Shown here: in pieces, positions 5,208-7,731 of the stretch
Layout: each line of letters opens with the position of its first letter
Numbering within the stretch: the stretch's first letter is position 1
NCBI GenBank assembly: GCA_016874895.1
Contig: VGSX01000170.1
Location: 1 to 7,731, forward strand
Direction: 5' to 3'
Origin: Deltaproteobacteria bacterium
GTDB lineage: Bacteria; Desulfobacterota; Desulfobaccia; Desulfobaccales; Desulfobaccaceae
Length of the DNA: 7,731 nucleotides
Made by a program: the position numbers and the translations under genes
Notes under the pieces: generated by a model
Databases searched by the model: none
Seen by the model: only the letters and a program-made list of their open reading frames with translations
Told to the model about the DNA's origin: nothing

Positions 5208-6740
5208 ATGTCCGGCAAGATTCCCCGATCCTGGGCTGTGGTAGTTTGGGCCGCGGTCATCTTTTGCAGTTTCTCTAACCTGTCCCATTGGCCAACCCTA
5301 TGGTGGGATGAGGCCATTTTTTCCGAGACCGCTTCTAATCTGGCCCAGCACGGGCGTTACGCCTTTACCATCCAGAGTCCGGATAAGCTCAATGATTTTG
5401 ATTACCGCATCAGCGCCGGGCCGGTGGTCATCATGCCCGTGGCGTTGGCCTACCGGCTCTTGGGGGTGAGCGTCTGGAGCGGCCGGCTCGTGGCCGCCTT
5501 CTTTCTCCTGTTGGCCTTTGCCCTGCTCTATCTCAGCGCCCGGCTGCTGTTGCCTCGGGGTCCGGCCCTCCTCGGGGTGATGCTGGGTCTTATGGCTACG
5601 GATATCCTCTATTGGGGAAGAACCGTTTTAGGTGACGTCCCGGCCCTGGCCTGCTTCCTGGGGGGCGTCTTTTTTATCCTGTGGGGTCTCCGGCTGGGTC
5701 ACGCGGCGATGTTTGGGGCGGCCGGCCTCTGCCTGGGTCTGGCAGTGGGCGCCAAGGAATTTTACGGCATAGCCATGCTCCCGGCTCTGGCCTGTCTTAT
5801 CTGGGAATATCGCCGGGATCGGTCTGAACTGCTGAAAAACTGCGGTTTTTTTCTTTTCGGGGCGGCTCTGCCCCTGGCCGCCTATGTGGGTTTCAAGGCC
5901 GTTGTCCTGGGAGGTCTCCAGCCGGCGCTGTACCATTTCTATTTCCAGAAAAAACTCTTGTGTCACGAGTTTTTTACCCCCTGGACCATCGGCCGCCTTT
6001 ATCCCGAAAGCGGCGCTTATCTTTTAACCCATCCCCTGTTTATCTTTGGATTCCTGGGTATATGGCTCCATCACCGCCGGTATGGCCGGTCCCTGCCGCG
6101 GCTTTATTGGCTGGCGAATTTAATATTATGGAGCGTTTTCTATGTGCTGGCGGTCTATTGGCACCGCTTTGCCCTGCCTGCCCTGCTGCTGGCCGCACCC
6201 TGGGCCGGTTACCTGGTATGGGTTACAGTGGGCGCCCTCTGGCAGACCGCATTCATCCGGCCGCGTCCCTTCTGGGCCGGCCTTGGCGGCAGCCTGCTGA
6301 TCATTATCCTGCTTTTTCCCCTTCCCGGCATTCAGGCGCTGCAGCCCATATTCAGCCGCACCAGCGACAGCCCCTTCAAGCTGGCGGAATATTTGCGGGA
6401 TCACATTCCCCGGCATTTTCTTATTGAAACGCCGGAATATGAGATCTGTTTTCTGGCCGACGAGCATCGCTGCCATCTCATGCCCGAACATTATTTTAAG
6501 GAATCCACGCGGGAAAGGATCATACTGCATCATCCCCGGGAGCGGGACTATGATTTTACCCAGGTGAATGCCGATCTTTTGATCCTGGGCAGTTTTGGCA
6601 AGAGCGTCTTCCAACAGAATTACCCTTTGCCCCGGGTGCAGCAGTTTTACCGCAAAATTGCCACCATAGATTTTTATGATATTTATCTGCGCCGGGACCT
6701 CATCTTGGGCCCCCAGGTCAGAGCGCCTCTGAAACCCTGA
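5208..6740 (+). CDS. GT39/ArnT-like membrane glycosyltransferase (PMT family)
   Basis: Members of this GT-C group move a sugar from a polyprenyl-phosphate donor to a protein, lipid A or other acceptor outside the cytoplasmic membrane. The 510-residue protein starts with a membrane helix (about 9-24), followed by a loop with WWDEAIFSETASNLAQHGRY, in which D34 and E35 match the catalytic acidic site of the family. A second typical motif, YWGRTVLGDVPALA, lies at 135-148, and AVGAKEFYG at 179-187. I count 11 to 12 hydrophobic segments up to about residue 373, then a soluble C-terminal part of about 135 residues (376-510), as in ArnT-type enzymes. ATG 5208 is nine bases after the Smr stop; the ribosome binding site is weak (AGG at 5200-5202), so coupling is likely. 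Donor and acceptor cannot be deduced, and no lipid A or O-antigen genes are adjacent. Confidence 0.85.
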   Translation: MSGKIPRSWAVVVWAAVIFCSFSNLSHWPTLWWDEAIFSETASNLAQHGRYAFTIQSPDKLNDFDYRISAGPVVIMPVALAYRLLGVSVWSGRLVAAFFLLLAFALLYLSARLLLPRGPALLGVMLGLMATDILYWGRTVLGDVPALACFLGGVFFILWGLRLGHAAMFGAAGLCLGLAVGAKEFYGIAMLPALACLIWEYRRDRSELLKNCGFFLFGAALPLAAYVGFKAVVLGGLQPALYHFYFQKKLLCHEFFTPWTIGRLYPESGAYLLTHPLFIFGFLGIWLHHRRYGRSLPRLYWLANLILWSVFYVLAVYWHRFALPALLLAAPWAGYLVWVTVGALWQTAFIRPRPFWAGLGGSLLIIILLFPLPGIQALQPIFSRTSDSPFKLAEYLRDHIPRHFLIETPEYEICFLADEHRCHLMPEHYFKESTRERIILHHPRERDYDFTQVNADLLILGSFGKSVFQQNYPLPRVQQFYRKIATIDFYDIYLRRDLILGPQVRAPLKP

Positions 6741-6790
6741 TGTATATTTTAAAATCCGATTTTTCCCTCACCGGCATCCAGTGATTAAGG

Positions 6791-7552
6791 ATGGCAAGCC
6801 TAATAAAAACCCTGGCCCTGATTCTGAAAACCCGGGATATTGGCGAAGCCGACCGGGTGGTGGTCTTTTTGACCCCGGCCGCCGGGCAGGTCACGGCCCT
6901 GGCCAAACACGCCCGCAAGAGCAGACGCCGGTACCTCAATTGCCTGGAGCCCTGTTCCCTGGTGCAGGTGCTCTACCGGGAAAAACCCCAGCAAGAGTTG
7001 GCTTATCTCGAGAGCGGGGAACTGGTGGAGGCATTTCCCGAGGTGCGGCAGAAGTTAACTTCACTGGCGGCCGCGGCCTGTCTGAGCGAGAGCGCCCTGG
7101 AACTTGTGGGGGCCACGGACAACCTGGAAGAATTATTCGCTGCCCTGCAGAGCGCCCTGAGGCTGTTGGCGGCAGGGTTGCCCAGCCGTTCCCTGCTCTG
7201 CAGCCATCTTGTCCGTGTGTTGGCGCTGGGGGGTTACGGCCCCCGGTGGCAGGCATGTCAAATCTGCGGCCAGACCCCGGCCGGCCTTGCCTGGTTCAGC
7301 CCGCAGCAGGGCGGTATCCTCTGCCCCAACTGCCTGAACCAGAACCGAGGGGAGCGGCTTTACCTCCTGCATCCGGGCACCCGGAAACTGGTCCTGGCGG
7401 CGCTGAACTTACCCTTGCAGAATCTGGCCCGCCTGCGCTTTCCGGCCCTGGCCCAGACTGAGACCCTCACGCTCCTCAGGGGCTTTATCCGCTTTATCCT
7501 GGGGAAGGACTTGAATACCTTGGCTTTTTTGGATAAGGTAGACTGGTCTTGA
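6791..7552 (+). CDS. recO: DNA repair protein RecO
   Basis: RecO works with RecF and RecR to load RecA on SSB-coated single-stranded DNA in gap repair and annealing. The N-terminal OB-fold starts in the usual way, TLALILKTRDIGEADRVVVFLTPAAGQV, followed by ALAKHARKSRRRYLNCLEPC. The helical C-terminal part holds a zinc-finger-like set, Cys156/Cys159 (CQICG) and Cys178/Cys181 (CPNC), which many but not all RecO proteins have. The length of 253 residues is normal. ATG 6791 is the only start in frame, because a stop (TAA 6785-6787) lies two codons upstream. The nearest purine-rich sequence, AAGG, touches the ATG, so the ribosome binding site is odd. The gene is 50 nt after the glycosyltransferase and may share its transcript. 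Confidence 0.95.
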   Translation: MASLIKTLALILKTRDIGEADRVVVFLTPAAGQVTALAKHARKSRRRYLNCLEPCSLVQVLYREKPQQELAYLESGELVEAFPEVRQKLTSLAAAACLSESALELVGATDNLEELFAALQSALRLLAAGLPSRSLLCSHLVRVLALGGYGPRWQACQICGQTPAGLAWFSPQQGGILCPNCLNQNRGERLYLLHPGTRKLVLAALNLPLQNLARLRFPALAQTETLTLLRGFIRFILGKDLNTLAFLDKVDWS

Positions 7553-7557
7553 TTTAT

Positions 7558-7610
7558 AGTGGTCAGGGGTCAGTGGTTAGTGGTCAGGGGTCAGTGGTCA
7601 GGGGGCAGTG
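7558..7610. repeat. G-rich heptamer tandem repeat between recO and tsaD
   Basis: About 7.5 copies of a 7-bp unit follow one another: AGTGGTC, AGGGGTC, AGTGGTT, AGTGGTC, AGGGGTC, AGTGGTC, AGGGGGC and AGTG. The first three units are repeated by the next three with one change, giving a 21-bp higher-order period. One further AGGGGTC stands four bases later (7615-7621). The array begins five bases after the recO stop and ends 20 bases before the tsaD start. It resembles heptameric short tandem repeats known from cyanobacterial and other genomes. Copy number is prone to change by slippage. The G runs could form a quadruplex on this strand. Confidence 0.9.
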
Positions 7611-7630
7611 TATTAGGGGTCAAATTAGGA

Positions 7631-7731
7631 ATGGTGATATTAGGAATCGAAACCTCCTGCGATGAGACCGCGGCCGCGGTGGTGGCCGATGGCCGGCGGC
7701 TGTTGTCAGACATTGTCGCCACCCAGTTCGA
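7631..7731 (+). CDS. tsaD: tRNA t6A37 synthesis protein TsaD, 5' end only (runs off the window)
   Basis: TsaD (Gcp/YgjD/Kae1) transfers the threonylcarbamoyl group to A37 of tRNAs reading ANN codons, with TsaB, TsaE and TsaC making or handing on the intermediate. The 33 visible residues, beginning MVILGIETSCDETAAAVV, match the near-invariant N-terminus of the family (GIETSCDET, part of the ATPase fold). The metal-binding HxxxH motif would lie beyond the window. The start could be ATG 7631 or GTG 7634. The purine-rich AGGA (7627-7630) is too close to the ATG to be ideal, and GGGG (7616-7619) is 11 bases away. The gene is 78 nt after recO, separated by the heptamer repeat. Confidence 0.95.
   Translation, partial: MVILGIETSCDETAAAVVADGRRLLSDIVATQF

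Noticed and set aside
6781..7461. Alternative forward frame overlapping recO
   Set aside because: It is Gly/Pro/Arg-rich low-complexity translation in the wrong frame, with no family motifs.

Overview
The window reads as bacterial chromosome with all genes on the + strand. GC-rich, tightly packed housekeeping-type genes follow a left edge made of a broken insertion sequence and an AT-rich intergenic stretch. The orphan receiver protein with an IsxLPDMSG-like core, the Smr, U32 and GT39 genes, and the heptamer repeat before tsaD recall Desulfobacterota (former Deltaproteobacteria, perhaps Desulfobacca-like). This placement is inference from gene style and cannot be proven from the window.

Layout. 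Positions 1-511 hold the middle part of a decayed IS1634-type transposase. Positions 512-931 are AT-rich and carry no convincing gene, but hold two inverted repeats close to the next gene. Then come three closely spaced genes: a stand-alone receiver protein whose phosphoacceptor Asp is Glu (932-1372), an MTH1187-type thiamine-binding protein overlapping its end (1353-1652), and a full-length DnaJ (1668-2807). A weak terminator and an extended -10 promoter precede a 54-residue single-pass membrane protein (2975-3139) of unknown function.

A good sigma-70-type promoter (3246-3273) and a leader of about 115 nt with several mutually exclusive pairings lead to a U32-family protein with four Cys likely to bind an Fe-S cluster (3396-4424). 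A terminator-like hairpin with a possible antiterminator follows. The last run is an Smr-domain protein (4497-5198), a GT39/ArnT-like membrane glycosyltransferase (5208-6740), RecO (6791-7552), a G-rich 7-bp tandem repeat (7558-7610), and the start of tsaD (7631 to the window end). The spacing in this run allows one transcript, at least for the Smr and GT39 genes, which are 9 nt apart.

No clear novel multi-gene system is visible. The best leads are the structured leader of the U32 gene, the 54-residue membrane protein, the Asp-to-Glu receiver, the terminator/antiterminator arrangement at 4441-4476 and the unusual Cys spacing of the U32 protein.
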